A stretch of 64,000 bases of DNA from UBA4660 sp034408895 (GCA_034408895.1 JAWXCI010000026.1:1-64000), one strand, 5' to 3'; shown: positions 52,602 through 62,620, counted from the stretch's first letter. The notes: a model not told the origin generated them from the sequence alone. Made by a program: numbers and translations.

Positions 52602-54629
52602 TCAACTATCAATTTTCCCCTCCACTAGTTTCTTCAGTTCCATCCACTCATCGCGCAGTCTTGCGGCTTCCATAAAATCGAGGTCTTTGGCAGCGCGTTC
52701 CATTTTCTTTTTGGTTTGCTCCGTTGTTTTTTCGAGTTGTTCGCGGGTCATGTATTGCACCACCGGATCGGCAGCAATGCTTGCGGCATAATCCACCTGC
52801 TCCGCATAAGCAGGTGTGCGTTTATCAATCAAACCACTCTGTTCAAAAATGGTGGCTTTGCCTTTCATGATCTGCCGTGGGGTTATTCCCATTTTTTCGT
52901 TCCAGATAATTTGTTTTTCGCGCCTGCGTGATGTTTCATCAATAGTCTGTTGCATGCTGGCCGTTATCTTATCGGCATACATAATTACCCGTCCGTTGAT
53001 GTTGCGTGCTGCCCGTCCTGCTGTTTGGGTAAGTGAGCGATTGCTTCGCAGGAAACCTTCTTTATCGGCATCCATTATGGCAACGAGCGAAACTTCTGGC
53101 AAATCCAACCCTTCGCGAAGAAGGTTTACTCCCACCAGCACATCGAAATTTCCTTCGCGCAGGTCGCGCAGTATTGCAATGCGATCGAGGGTTTGAACCT
53201 CGCTGTGCATATATCGGCATTTGATATTCATCTTGTCGAGGTACTTGGCAAGTTCCTCCGCCATACGTTTAGTTAGGGTGGTCACCAGCACTCTTTCGCT
53301 CCTCGAAATTGTATCGTGTATTTCGCCCATCAGGTCATCAATCTGGTTGAGTGAGGGTCGCACTTCAATTGGCGGATCGAGAAGCCCTGTTGGTCGCACC
53401 ACTTGTTCCACCAGCACACCTTCACTCTTGCGCAATTCGTATTCAGCAGGAGTGGCGGAAACATAGATGACTTGCCGCTGCATGCTTTCCCATTCCTCGA
53501 AAGTGAGTGGCCTGTTGTCCACAGCAGAAGTGAGACGGAAACCATAATCCACAAGGTTCACTTTGCGCGAACGGTCGCCACCGTACATGGCACCAATCTG
53601 CGAAACCGAAACATGGCTTTCATCAATCACCATCAGATAATCATCAGGGAAGTAATCAAGCAAACAGAAGGGGCGTTGTCCCGGTTGCCTCCGGTCGAAG
53701 TAGCGCGAATAGTTTTCTATACCGCTGCAATAGCCCAGCTCCTTCATCATCTCCAAATCATAATTCACACGCTCTTCAAGGCGTTTGCCTTCAATGTATT
53801 TTCCATGTTTGTTGAATGCTTCCACCTGCACCACCATGTCTTGCTGTATTTCCCACATGGCCTCGGTCATTGTGGCGCGGCTGGTTACAAAAAGGTTTGC
53901 AGGATAGATGTTGATGGTTTCGTAACTCATTAGTTTTTTGCCGGAAGCTGGATCAATTGTTTCCAGCGATTCAATTTCATTGCCGAAGAAAACGATGCGC
54001 AATGCATAATCGGCATAAGCCAGAAACACATCCACCGTATCGCCATTCACCCGAAAAGTTCCGCGTTCAAATTCAATCCGTGTTCGCGAGTAAAGGCTGT
54101 CCACCAGTTTGTGAAGAAGGCCTTGCCTCGACATGGCCTGCCCGCGTTTAAGAGGAATAACGCTCTTATGAAATTCAATTGGGTTGCCAATGCCATAGAT
54201 GCACGAAACGGATGCAACCACTATTACATCCTTTCTTCCACTCAGCAACGAGCTGGTGGTGGCAAGTCGCAGTTTCTCGATTTCGTCATTGATGTTCAGG
54301 TCTTTTTCAATGTAAGTATTGGTGACAGGTAGATACGCCTCCGGCTGGTAGTAGTCGTAATAACTCACGAAGTATTCTACCAGACTGTCAGGAAAAAACT
54401 GTTTGAACTCGGAGTAAAGTTGGGCAGCGAGCGTTTTGTTGTGCGACAAAACCAACGTTGGTCGTTGGGTGCGTTCAATCACATTGGCAATAGTGAAAGT
54501 TTTTCCGCTGCCGGTTACTCCCAACAAAGTTTGGTACTTGTCACCGCGAAGAATTCCTTCTGTCAATTGCTCAATAGCCTCGGGCTGGTCGCCCGCTGGC
54601 GAAAATTCGCTCTGAAGTTTGAATGGCAT
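52602..54629 (-). CDS. uvrB: Excinuclease ABC subunit B
   Basis: 675 aa, normal length. UvrB loads onto damaged DNA with UvrA and recruits UvrC for nucleotide-excision repair. The Walker A motif is LLGVTGSGKTFTIANVI (about residues 36-52). The beta-hairpin region FVSYYDYYQPEAYLP is present. The helicase motifs include MVIDESHVSVSQIG, YVSATPAEYEL and QTAGRAARNINGRVIMYADK. The C-terminal UVR motif is RAAKDLDFMEAARLRDEWME. The ATG at 54629 lies 4 nt after a good -7 element, suggesting a nearly leaderless mRNA. Confidence 0.98.
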   Translation of the reverse strand: MPFKLQSEFSPAGDQPEAIEQLTEGILRGDKYQTLLGVTGSGKTFTIANVIERTQRPTLVLSHNKTLAAQLYSEFKQFFPDSLVEYFVSYYDYYQPEAYLPVTNTYIEKDLNINDEIEKLRLATTSSLLSGRKDVIVVASVSCIYGIGNPIEFHKSVIPLKRGQAMSRQGLLHKLVDSLYSRTRIEFERGTFRVNGDTVDVFLAYADYALRIVFFGNEIESLETIDPASGKKLMSYETINIYPANLFVTSRATMTEAMWEIQQDMVVQVEAFNKHGKYIEGKRLEERVNYDLEMMKELGYCSGIENYSRYFDRRQPGQRPFCLLDYFPDDYLMVIDESHVSVSQIGAMYGGDRSRKVNLVDYGFRLTSAVDNRPLTFEEWESMQRQVIYVSATPAEYELRKSEGVLVEQVVRPTGLLDPPIEVRPSLNQIDDLMGEIHDTISRSERVLVTTLTKRMAEELAKYLDKMNIKCRYMHSEVQTLDRIAILRDLREGNFDVLVGVNLLREGLDLPEVSLVAIMDADKEGFLRSNRSLTQTAGRAARNINGRVIMYADKITASMQQTIDETSRRREKQIIWNEKMGITPRQIMKGKATIFEQSGLIDKRTPAYAEQVDYAASIAADPVVQYMTREQLEKTTEQTKKKMERAAKDLDFMEAARLRDEWMELKKLVEGKIDS

Positions 54630-54633
54630 GTGT

Positions 54634-54664
54634 CAAAGGTAAAAGGAGCCACGCTAGGCGTGGA
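54634..54664 (-). promoter_or_regulatory. uvrB -7 element and adjoining palindrome
   Basis: The minus strand has TACCTTTG (54634-54641, TAnnTTTG consensus) ending 4 nt before the ATG. Just upstream is the palindrome CCACGC-tag-GCGTGG (54650-54664). It would lie between the -7 and -33 elements, a possible operator position. No clear -33 TTTG is seen. Confidence 0.45.
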
Positions 54665-54741
54665 GTGGGCGGGGCGCAGTTGGCAGTTGACTGGCCATGT
54701 AAACGGAGATATTTAAACGCTCCACCTCCTGGCTGCCTAAT

Positions 54742-54768
54742 GCAACTGCCTGCTGCAACTGCCTGCTG
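54742..54768. repeat. 13-bp tandem repeat TGCAACTGCCTGC x2
   Basis: Two perfect direct copies in the uvrB/DUF4249 intergenic region. CAGTTGGCAGTTG-type sequence nearby (54679-54691) is partly complementary. No function is inferred. Confidence 0.5.
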
Positions 54769-54799
54769 CTTACTACCAACTCTTAAATTCGCCCCCGAA

Positions 54800-55810
54800 A
54801 TGAAATCATACTTCAAACTTTTTCTTGTTTTTCTTGCTATTGCAATTTGTATCACACAACTTTCCTGCGAAAAGGAAATCACTGTTGACTTGCCAACTGC
54901 GGCACCAAAAATTGTAGTGGAAGGAAGCATAGAACAAGGCCAGCCTCCCATCATTTTCCTTTCGTGGAGCCAGGGATATTTTGAACCCACTGATATTTCT
55001 TCCATTCAGGATTATTTCATCCGTGATGCTGTGGTGAAGGTGAATGATGGTGATGAAGAAGTAACGCTCACTGAAATCTGTACCTCTGAACTCACTGAAG
55101 AACAACTTGCGCTTATTTCTGAACTTTTGGGATTTTCCCCTGAGGAGATGGCTGCGTACGACATCTGTGCTTACACGTCATTGACGATGGTGGGTGAGGT
55201 TGGAAAAGTTTATTCGCTCACTGTGAACTACGAAGAGCACCATGTTTCATCACAAACCAAAATCAACAACATCGTTCAATTCGACAGTCTTTGGTTTGAA
55301 GTGATAAGTGCTGATCCTACCGACTCTCTTGGATTTGTCTTCGGTATTATCACAGACCCAGACACTGCTGGAAATGCTTACCGCTGGTTTGCAAAACGCA
55401 TCAGTCATTATCCTGAATGGGAGAATTCATTAGCGGGAGAATACCAACAGGATCTTGCTGGTCAACCGGAAGATTTCAGCTACATAGCACCCAACGGAAG
55501 TGTGTTTGATGATGAGTTCTTCAACGGCCTCACATTCGAGTTTGGGTATTACCGCGATGCGATATTGAACAGCTACAAACGCGATGATTATGACATTGAA
55601 CGTGGCTATTTCAAACGCGGAGACACTATTGCAGTGCGCGGATGCGTAATAGACAAGGGTGCTTTCGATTTCCTTTCATCGTTCGAAGACCAGCAGGCTT
55701 CACAAGGCAGCCCGTTCTCGATTCCATTCAACCTCAAAACAAATATCGTGGGTGGCTTAGGTGGATGGATTGGATACGGAGCGGTTTACGATACAGTGAT
55801 CTGCGAGTAA
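54800..55810 (+). CDS. DUF4249-type lipoprotein
   Basis: Predicted 336 aa. The ATG at 54800 begins a lipoprotein signal (FLVFLAIAICITQLSC); the longer open frame upstream has no signal. The start of the mature protein (EKEITVDLPTAAPKIVVEG), the early VKVNDGDEEV region and the tail fit DUF4249 proteins. These are outer-membrane lipoproteins usually found next to TonB-dependent receptors. No receptor gene is adjacent here. A GH92 glycosidase gene follows after 46 nt on the same strand, so the two are probably one operon and may act on a shared glycan. Exact role unknown. Confidence 0.8.
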   Translation: MKSYFKLFLVFLAIAICITQLSCEKEITVDLPTAAPKIVVEGSIEQGQPPIIFLSWSQGYFEPTDISSIQDYFIRDAVVKVNDGDEEVTLTEICTSELTEEQLALISELLGFSPEEMAAYDICAYTSLTMVGEVGKVYSLTVNYEEHHVSSQTKINNIVQFDSLWFEVISADPTDSLGFVFGIITDPDTAGNAYRWFAKRISHYPEWENSLAGEYQQDLAGQPEDFSYIAPNGSVFDDEFFNGLTFEFGYYRDAILNSYKRDDYDIERGYFKRGDTIAVRGCVIDKGAFDFLSSFEDQQASQGSPFSIPFNLKTNIVGGLGGWIGYGAVYDTVICE

Positions 55811-55856
55811 ATTTTTCTTCGTCTGTGGGTTCATGCATCTCCCCAATATTTACCGC

Positions 55857-58697
55857 ATGAATCAATACCGAATTTTTCTTTTCGTTTTTTCCTTCATCCT
55901 TGTTTTTGTTTCGTGTCGTTCGAAAGACAGGATCATAAGCACTACAGAAGTGCCTCCGATTTCTGAGAATCCACTTTCGCAAAACAAATTATCCTATGTA
56001 AATCCTTTCATCGGCACAGGCGGCCACGGCCATACATATCCCGGTGCTACCAGTCCTTTCGGTATGGTGCAACTGAGTCCTGATACACGGCTTGAGGGTT
56101 GGGACGGTTGCAGCGGTTATCATTATTCCGACAGTATTGTTTACGGATTTTCTCACACACATTTGCAGGGCACGGGCATTCCTGATTACTGCGATATTCT
56201 TTTTATGCCCACCAATTACAAAATAAAAAGTGCAGAGAAATGGAACGATGCTTACAAATCGAAATTCTCTCACGAAAAAGAAAAAGCTGAGGTGGGTTAT
56301 TACGGTGTTCATCTCGATGACTACAACATTGATGTGGAGCTGACCACTACGGAACGCACCGGTATCCACAATTACAAATTCGCGCCAGGAGATTCATGCC
56401 GGTTGTTTATTGACATGATGCACCGCGATGAATTGTTGCGGTACGACATCAACACTATTGGCGACACTGTTATCTACGGCTATCGCGTTTCGAAAGGTTG
56501 GGCCGAAGAACAATACTGTGCGTTCTATGCTGTGTTCTCGAAACCGTTTCGCGATTTCACGCAACTCGATATTCAAACTATGGAGATAGACAGTAACGGA
56601 GTGAAACACGAAACACTTGAACAGGTGCAGGTGTTTTCTGTTGCGTTTGATCGCACGGATTCACTCATGGTGAAAGTGGGCATAAGCGGGACGGATGAAT
56701 ATGGTGCGCAACAAAACCTATGGACTGAAGCACCACATTGGAATTTTGCGCAATACAAAAAAGCTGCGCAAAAAAAATGGCTTGATGTGCTGGAGAAAAC
56801 TCCTTATTCATCGCAAAATCACGATGAACTCGTGAAGTATTACACCGCGCTTTACCACTGCTACACAGTTCCCAATCTTTGGAGCGATGTGGATGGTCGC
56901 TACCGCGGGATGGACAAAAAAATCCATACTGCCATTGATTATAAACGCTACACTGTATTCTCGTTGTGGGATACGTTTCGCACTTATCACCCACTTATGT
57001 GCGAACTGGAACCCGAACGCACCCGCGACTGGATTGTCACTTTTCTGGAGATGTACAAAGAGCGTGGCGAACTGCCGGTGTGGGAGCTTGCCGGCAACGA
57101 AACCTATTGCATGATAGGTTACCACAGTGTGCCTGTGATTGTGGAAGCTTACATGCGAGGCATCCGCGATTTCGATCATGACCTTGCGCTGGAAGCCATG
57201 GTGAAAACAGCCACAGGCCCGCAGCGGGAAAAAATTGCGTACGACAGTTTGGGTTATGTGCCCGCAGACCAATTCAGCGAGAGTGTTTCCAAGACATTGG
57301 AGTTTGCTTACGATGATTGGTGCATTGCGCAGTTTGCAAAGGCGCTTGGAAAACCCGATGTCTATGAGCGTTTCATAAAACGTGCGCAGAATTGGAAAAA
57401 TGTATTTGACCCTGTAACGAAATTTATGAGGCCAAGAAAGAACGGTGGTTTTCCTGAACCTTTCGATCCATACCAGGTTGATTTCAATTATACCGAAGCC
57501 AATGCGTGGCAATATTCACTTTTTGTTCCACATGATATGGGGACATTGAGTGAATACCTTGGCGGGCCTGATTCTTTGGAGGCATGGCTCGACCGCATGT
57601 TCACTGCATCACCAAAAACAACTGGCAGAGAACAATCGGACATAACAGGATTGATTGGACAATATGCTCATGGCAATGAACCGAGTCACGGGCTTTCTTA
57701 TTTGTATTTCGCAACGAATTGGGAAGATGGGGAAGACCACGCGAGATACATCAAACAAATACAAAATGAAATGTATGGAACGGGGCCTGAAGGACTTTGC
57801 GGCAATGAAGATTGCGGGCAGATGAGTGCATGGCTGGTGAGCACTATGCGGGACAAATACAATTTGGTACCTGGAACTATGCTACCCCCAATGCCAAGAA
57901 AAGTAAACATTCAAGGCCGAATGTTACAGGATGCGTGGACAATCAAAGACCATTTGGTGAGTCCCATTCCAATCATCCAAGGGCCACAAACATCTTTCAC
58001 TGACGCGTGCACGGTAAAGATTTTTTCAGCAGATAAGAATTGTAAAGGGATGTGGGTAACAACCGCATTGGATGACCCACAAACAGGCGAAACCGTAGAG
58101 ACTTATACTTTTTCGCCTGAAGATTGCGACTTCGAAGTCATGTTGAATTCGGATGCGACAATAGAGGCCGGTATGTTGGATGCGGATGGAGAACGATGCA
58201 GTAAACACGCCTTTGCCAAATTCGTATTGCGCTCAAGCAATCGAAACATCATTTCCACCTATCCTTACGACAACCAATACCACGCGGGCGGCAACGATGC
58301 ATTGATTGACGGCCTGCGCGGTGGTGTGGATTTCCGAACCGGCACATGGCAGGGCTACCGGGGCAATCTTGAGGCAGTAATTGATTTGGGAAAGGAACAG
58401 CCCATTTCTTATGTAGGTGTCTCTTGTCTCGAAGAAATAAAATCGTGGATATGGTTCCCCTCAGAAGTGGAGGTCTTCATTTCGCATGATGGAAAAACAT
58501 TTGCCTCGGCAGGGGTGATAAAAAATGATGAGCCTACCGACAACTACACCCCGCGCAAAAAGGAATTCAGCAAATCGCTGAGAGGAAGCGGACGCTACGT
58601 AAAAGTGGTGGCGAAAAATTTCGGGACCATTCCCTCCTGGCATTTGGGTGCGGGCGGGCAGGCATGGATTTTTGCCGATGAGGTGATCATTAATTGA
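55857..58697 (+). CDS. GH92 alpha-1,2-mannosidase-like lipoprotein
   Basis: Predicted 946 aa. The ATG at 55857 starts a lipoprotein signal ending FILVFVSC. Family GH92 calcium-dependent exo-mannosidases share the visible motifs VNPFIGTGGHGHTYPGA, GWDGCSGYHYSD, FSHTHLQGTG, FSLWDTFRTYHPL, GNEPSHGLSYLY and the conserved GNEDCGQMSAW near residue 650. The last 150 residues (ISYVGVSCLEEIKSWIWFPS, then VEVFISHDGKTF) look like an F5/8-type C or NPCBM-like carbohydrate-binding domain. It probably trims mannose from N-glycans or mannans at the cell surface. No other polysaccharide-utilisation genes are adjacent besides DUF4249. Confidence 0.9.
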   Translation: MNQYRIFLFVFSFILVFVSCRSKDRIISTTEVPPISENPLSQNKLSYVNPFIGTGGHGHTYPGATSPFGMVQLSPDTRLEGWDGCSGYHYSDSIVYGFSHTHLQGTGIPDYCDILFMPTNYKIKSAEKWNDAYKSKFSHEKEKAEVGYYGVHLDDYNIDVELTTTERTGIHNYKFAPGDSCRLFIDMMHRDELLRYDINTIGDTVIYGYRVSKGWAEEQYCAFYAVFSKPFRDFTQLDIQTMEIDSNGVKHETLEQVQVFSVAFDRTDSLMVKVGISGTDEYGAQQNLWTEAPHWNFAQYKKAAQKKWLDVLEKTPYSSQNHDELVKYYTALYHCYTVPNLWSDVDGRYRGMDKKIHTAIDYKRYTVFSLWDTFRTYHPLMCELEPERTRDWIVTFLEMYKERGELPVWELAGNETYCMIGYHSVPVIVEAYMRGIRDFDHDLALEAMVKTATGPQREKIAYDSLGYVPADQFSESVSKTLEFAYDDWCIAQFAKALGKPDVYERFIKRAQNWKNVFDPVTKFMRPRKNGGFPEPFDPYQVDFNYTEANAWQYSLFVPHDMGTLSEYLGGPDSLEAWLDRMFTASPKTTGREQSDITGLIGQYAHGNEPSHGLSYLYFATNWEDGEDHARYIKQIQNEMYGTGPEGLCGNEDCGQMSAWLVSTMRDKYNLVPGTMLPPMPRKVNIQGRMLQDAWTIKDHLVSPIPIIQGPQTSFTDACTVKIFSADKNCKGMWVTTALDDPQTGETVETYTFSPEDCDFEVMLNSDATIEAGMLDADGERCSKHAFAKFVLRSSNRNIISTYPYDNQYHAGGNDALIDGLRGGVDFRTGTWQGYRGNLEAVIDLGKEQPISYVGVSCLEEIKSWIWFPSEVEVFISHDGKTFASAGVIKNDEPTDNYTPRKKEFSKSLRGSGRYVKVVAKNFGTIPSWHLGAGGQAWIFADEVIIN

Positions 58698-58883
58698 GAA
58701 TTGGTCACAGATAATTGACCATATCATCACGCCAAAAACAAGCAGCTTTCTTTTAGTCATGGTTTGTGACTTAGTTCCCTAAGAACGATAAGGAACTCCC
58801 TATGGCTTGTAGGAAACTCCTAACAAGTTATACGGAAGTGCCTGCGAGCCAGGGATGAGGGAGAAATGCCAATTAATTGCCAA

Positions 58884-60971
58884 CTAATACGTGCCTGCTC
58901 TTTTGCGAAGCAACCACTCCAGGCACAGGAACCCGAGAAGGACTGCCAACAGCCAGCGGTAATCAATAATGTCTGTCAGTTGTTTGTTTTCGTAGGCAAT
59001 GGCCACAATGTCTTTTCGTGCCTTGATTTTTTCTGCGAGTGAGTTCATGTCTGCGGGCAACACCATTTCACCGTTGTTTTCCACGGCAAACTGGTTGAGC
59101 AACCTATGGTCTGCCACAGTGTTCACGGTTTCAAGTTGTAGCGGAGTTACTGAAAACTCTCCCACTTCCTTCAGCAGTTGAGCACCGTTGTTCGCCTGTG
59201 CGTTGTAGGAATAATTTCCAGGAGGAAGTTGGCCGGCATCCAATCGGTATCGCGTTCCGGTAGGCGAAAAATTGTATCTGAATTCATTGCCCTCTTCATT
59301 CACGATCGTTATCGAAATTTCGCGGTTGGTGATAGGCTCGTAACTCTCGTTGTAAAGTTCCGCTTCAAAAATCACGTGCTCATTTTCCAGGAAATCATTT
59401 TTAGCATTGACGCGAAAGAGGCTGCGGTCTTCCTTGCTGGCCATGTATTGCACCATCTTGGTCACGATTTCAGAAAACTCATCATGTGCTTGTGTGTTCT
59501 GGAAAGATGTAAGTCTCCAGCGCCACAATCCTTCACCGGCTATCAATCCCACTTTGTGTTCACCCACTTTATTAAACGAGATAAGCGGGTTGTCGGTTTC
59601 GATTTGTCCCACACGTTGGTAGGCCAAAGCACTCACTCCCTGGCTGAATTCAAAATCGCCAAACGGTACTGAGAGCGGAGGCAGTTTACGCATATTCTCA
59701 GCCGTGCTTTCATTCATGGAAAAGAGCGAAAATTCTTTCGAGAAGATGCCGCCTACATCGGTGGTGCTGTTGCGATAATCGTTCAGTGCATAGCCCGTGT
59801 TCAAATCATTGAACGCACGAAAATCTGTATTAGCGCCCCACACAAAAACTGCAGGAATACCACTATCAAGAGTATTGCTAATGATACTCAAACCCGTGCC
59901 GCCCACCGCAGGCAACTGGTGAAAAATCACTAGACTGTATTCGGAAAGATTTCCTGAAAAATCTTTTTCCAGTTCTGCCTCTACCTGGTAACTCTCGTTG
60001 ATAAGAAGGGCATCCTTTATGGCCGCCACATCGGGATGCGGTGCCGATGCCAGAATCAAAACCTTCTGCCTTCCATCCAGTACATCAATAAAAATATCCT
60101 TGCGATTGTTCGTAGTGGTGATTTCATTTTTTACCGTTGTCAGGGATACGGTGTATTTCTGTAGTCCCGTTTCTTTGGCATCAAGCGAGAGTGAAATAGT
60201 CTTGAAAAAGCGTTCGCCTGTAAACTGAATTTGTTCCGAGTGCAGCACCTGTCCTTTTCTCGAAACAGTGAGTGTTGAATTTTCACCGGCAGCTTTTCTT
60301 CCCTCTACAGTTATCTCTACCGGAAATTTATTTCCGAGGTATGCTATGCGGTTGTGAGCCACTTCGGCCAGCAGCACATCCTTGTGAACGGTGGTATCGC
60401 CAAGTGCAACAGTGTAAACCGGGCAACCGAGTTTGCGAAAGGAATAGACAGGATTTTCACCTCGGTTGTAAAGTCCATCACTTGCTACAATCAAAGCACC
60501 GATGTTGCTACCACTGTATTTATTGTAAACCTCATCCAGCAGCGTGGAAAAATCAGTGAGCTTTTCATCAAAACGCAAACTGTCAATACCCTCTGCCACC
60601 TGCGCCCCAAAATGGTAAGTGCGTATTTCATAGTCATTGCCAAAAGATGCGATCAGTGATTGGAGTTGCTGTTGGTATTCTCCCTTGTAGTAAGAAGAAT
60701 CTTTCCCCACAACGAGCGACTCAGAATCATCCTGTGCAATAACAATGATGGGTTTCTGGAGATCGTTGCTGATGTTTTTGATCAGTGGCTTGAGGAGAAA
60801 AAATGCAAGTAGAGAAACCACTACTAAACGAAAAAAGCCCAGCAATGCTGCCAGTCTGCTTCCATAAGTTCGGTTGAACCGATCCCTGAAGTAGAGCGCA
60901 CCTGCATATACAAGTCCGGCTAAAACGCAGAGTAGAATAAACCACTTGGGTGCTTCAGAAACTATGGACAA
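58884..60971 (-). CDS. Membrane-anchored VWA-like protein
   Basis: 695 aa. The only start is a TTG at 60971: an in-frame stop lies upstream and no ATG fits before the first helix. There are two N-terminal helices (FILLCVLAGLVYAGALYF and LVVVSLLAFFLLKPLI) and one C-terminal helix (WLLAVLLGFLCLEWLL). Residues about 75-200 resemble a von Willebrand A domain with a MIDAS-like DDSESL and GALIVASDGLYNRG. A middle section (KVLILASAPHPDVAAIKDAL, then LVIFHQLPAVGG) is like the GATase-type domain found beside VWA modules in Bacteroidota. Role unknown; an envelope-stress or metal-chaperone partner role is only a guess. Confidence 0.75.
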   Translation of the reverse strand: MSIVSEAPKWFILLCVLAGLVYAGALYFRDRFNRTYGSRLAALLGFFRLVVVSLLAFFLLKPLIKNISNDLQKPIIVIAQDDSESLVVGKDSSYYKGEYQQQLQSLIASFGNDYEIRTYHFGAQVAEGIDSLRFDEKLTDFSTLLDEVYNKYSGSNIGALIVASDGLYNRGENPVYSFRKLGCPVYTVALGDTTVHKDVLLAEVAHNRIAYLGNKFPVEITVEGRKAAGENSTLTVSRKGQVLHSEQIQFTGERFFKTISLSLDAKETGLQKYTVSLTTVKNEITTTNNRKDIFIDVLDGRQKVLILASAPHPDVAAIKDALLINESYQVEAELEKDFSGNLSEYSLVIFHQLPAVGGTGLSIISNTLDSGIPAVFVWGANTDFRAFNDLNTGYALNDYRNSTTDVGGIFSKEFSLFSMNESTAENMRKLPPLSVPFGDFEFSQGVSALAYQRVGQIETDNPLISFNKVGEHKVGLIAGEGLWRWRLTSFQNTQAHDEFSEIVTKMVQYMASKEDRSLFRVNAKNDFLENEHVIFEAELYNESYEPITNREISITIVNEEGNEFRYNFSPTGTRYRLDAGQLPPGNYSYNAQANNGAQLLKEVGEFSVTPLQLETVNTVADHRLLNQFAVENNGEMVLPADMNSLAEKIKARKDIVAIAYENKQLTDIIDYRWLLAVLLGFLCLEWLLRKRAGTY

Positions 60972-61023
60972 TGGATGTGGAGTATTTTGTAATCAGAAAT
61001 TGTTTCTCGTGTTTTTCAATTGT

Positions 61024-61050
61024 CAATTGTCAATTATCCATTGACAATTG
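61024..61050. repeat. Perfect 11-bp inverted repeat CAATTGTCAAT
   Basis: CAATTGTCAAT (61024-61034) and ATTGACAATTG (61040-61050) around a 5-nt loop, with another partial copy just before it. It lies immediately after the fabG stop and could act as a weak terminator. It is A/T-rich and low complexity. Confidence 0.6.
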
Positions 61051-61051
61051 A

Positions 61052-61798
61052 TCACATGCTCATTCCTCCGCACACCTGTAGCACTTGTCCGTTCACAAAT
61101 GTGCTCATGCCCGATGCGAGGAAAAGAGCGGCATCGGCCACTTCTTGTGGAGTGCCACCGCGCTTCATCGGTATTTTACGATACCAATCTTCAATCACTT
61201 TTTCATCCAGCTTATCGGTCATTTCTGTAACGATAAAACCGGGAGCAATGGCATTGGTTCGGATGTTTCTTGAACCCAATTCCTCAGCTATTGTTTTGGT
61301 GAAACCAATCATGCCCGCTTTCGATGCAGCGTAGTTGGCCTGGCCTGAATTTCCTTCCACACCCACCACGGAACTCATGTTGATGATGCTCCCGCTTTTG
61401 GCCTTGAGCATTGGGCGAATTACAGCTTTGGTAAGATTGAAACAGGATTTGAGATTCACGCGAATCACTTCGTCCCATTGTTCTTCCGTGATGCGTAGAA
61501 GAAGATTGTCGCGCGTAATTCCGGCATTGTTCACCAGCACATCCACGGTGCCGAATTCTTTCACTGTATCATCCACCAATTGACTGGCAGCATTGAAATC
61601 CGCAGCATCGCTTTTGTAGCCTTTGGCTTTCACACCATATGCACTGAGTTCTGTCTCCAGTGCCCTTGCTTTTTCATCGGAAGATGCGTAAGTGAAAACA
61701 ATGTGTGAGCCGTGTTCTGCAAATTTGGTAGCTATGGCTTTGCCAATTCCTCTTGTTGCTCCTGTAACGATAGAAACTTTGCCTTCAAGCAATTTCAT
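61052..61798 (-). CDS. fabG: 3-oxoacyl-[acyl-carrier-protein] reductase
   Basis: 248 aa short-chain dehydrogenase that reduces beta-ketoacyl-ACP with NADPH in fatty acid synthesis. The cofactor motif is VTGATRGIGKAIA (TGxxxGIG). NNAG lies near residue 89 (VDVLVNNAGITRDNLLLR, very typical of FabG). The catalytic Ser is in IINMSSVVG and the Tyr/Lys pair is in ANYAASKAGMIGFTK. The end, ASGMSTFVNGQVLQVCGGMSM, is also FabG-like. It has its own consensus promoter in the gap after phhA. Confidence 0.93.
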   Translation of the reverse strand: MKLLEGKVSIVTGATRGIGKAIATKFAEHGSHIVFTYASSDEKARALETELSAYGVKAKGYKSDAADFNAASQLVDDTVKEFGTVDVLVNNAGITRDNLLLRITEEQWDEVIRVNLKSCFNLTKAVIRPMLKAKSGSIINMSSVVGVEGNSGQANYAASKAGMIGFTKTIAEELGSRNIRTNAIAPGFIVTEMTDKLDEKVIEDWYRKIPMKRGGTPQEVADAALFLASGMSTFVNGQVLQVCGGMSM

Positions 61799-61824
61799 AG
61801 ACGATGCTGTGATTTGGTTGCGGC

Positions 61825-61854
61825 CAAAGATAGGCGCGGCTACTAAGCATCAAA
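61825..61854 (-). promoter_or_regulatory. fabG promoter (Bacteroidota type)
   Basis: On the minus strand TTTG (61851-61854) is followed after 18 nt by TATCTTTG (61825-61832), matching TAnnTTTG. The -7 element ends 26 nt before the ATG at 61798. It lies in the 78-nt gap after the phhA stop. Confidence 0.65.
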
Positions 61855-61876
61855 GCCCGACCGCATGGGACAAATT

Positions 61877-62620
61877 TCATGCGCGTTTCTGGATGGTCTC
61901 CACCAGAATCGTTTCAATTTCATCCAGCGATAAAAGGAGGGCTTCGAACGATGGAAGCACGAAGTATAAATCCTGCATCACGCTGTTGTCAAACCCTGTG
62001 TTCATGATTTCACGGATGTCGAATGGTTTGTGCACCACCTTGTCAGTCATGCAGTGGTGAGATTCAGCGTGCGATGAAATCAATCCCGCTCCAAAAATTT
62101 TTGTCTCACCATTTTCCATTATCAGTCCGAACTCCACCGTAAACCAGTAAACACGTCCAAGCATTTCCACCGCTTCAGGGTGATGGATATATTTCAAACC
62201 CAACTCACCAAAGCGATTGAAAAAATCAGCAAAAATTTTATGAGCAAGCAGCGGCACATGGCCGAACACATCATGAAACATATCTGGCTCGCTGATGTAA
62301 TCAAGTTCTTTCATTTTCCTCAACCATGTGGTGGCAGTGAATTTTTTTTCGGCCAGGCAAGGAAAGAAAATTTCATTGGGCTGGATGTTCGGAACCACTA
62401 CCAGCCCCCAGCCGGTTTCGCGCATAAGTATTTCGTTCAATTCAGAGAAATTCGGGATACTGTCCCTGCGGAAATTCACAGTTTTTTGGGCATTGAGGTA
62501 TTCATGGCTTGCGGTTTTTGAAAGCCTCGCCATTTGGCGGTCGTAAAGGATTTGCCACACCTGTTTGGCTTCGTCAGTGTACTTGTTGTAGTCCTGGTTC
62601 AGTTTCAGTTGTTGTTTCAT
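61877..62620 (-). CDS. phhA: Phenylalanine-4-hydroxylase
   Basis: 247 aa monomeric-type aromatic amino acid hydroxylase, which converts phenylalanine to tyrosine with O2 and a pterin cofactor using non-haem iron. The iron ligands are visible: two His in MFHDVFGHVPLLAHKIF and the Glu in YWFTVEFGLIMENGET. IFGAGLISSHAES and an upstream RRDSIPNFSELNEIL region also fit the family. Length suits the bacterial enzyme, with no N-terminal ACT domain. The 5' leader of about 180 nt carries a consensus promoter, a Tyr-Tyr leader ORF and a terminator with a competing antiterminator, suggesting control by tyrosine supply. Confidence 0.94.
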   Translation of the reverse strand: MKQQLKLNQDYNKYTDEAKQVWQILYDRQMARLSKTASHEYLNAQKTVNFRRDSIPNFSELNEILMRETGWGLVVVPNIQPNEIFFPCLAEKKFTATTWLRKMKELDYISEPDMFHDVFGHVPLLAHKIFADFFNRFGELGLKYIHHPEAVEMLGRVYWFTVEFGLIMENGETKIFGAGLISSHAESHHCMTDKVVHKPFDIREIMNTGFDNSVMQDLYFVLPSFEALLLSLDEIETILVETIQKRA

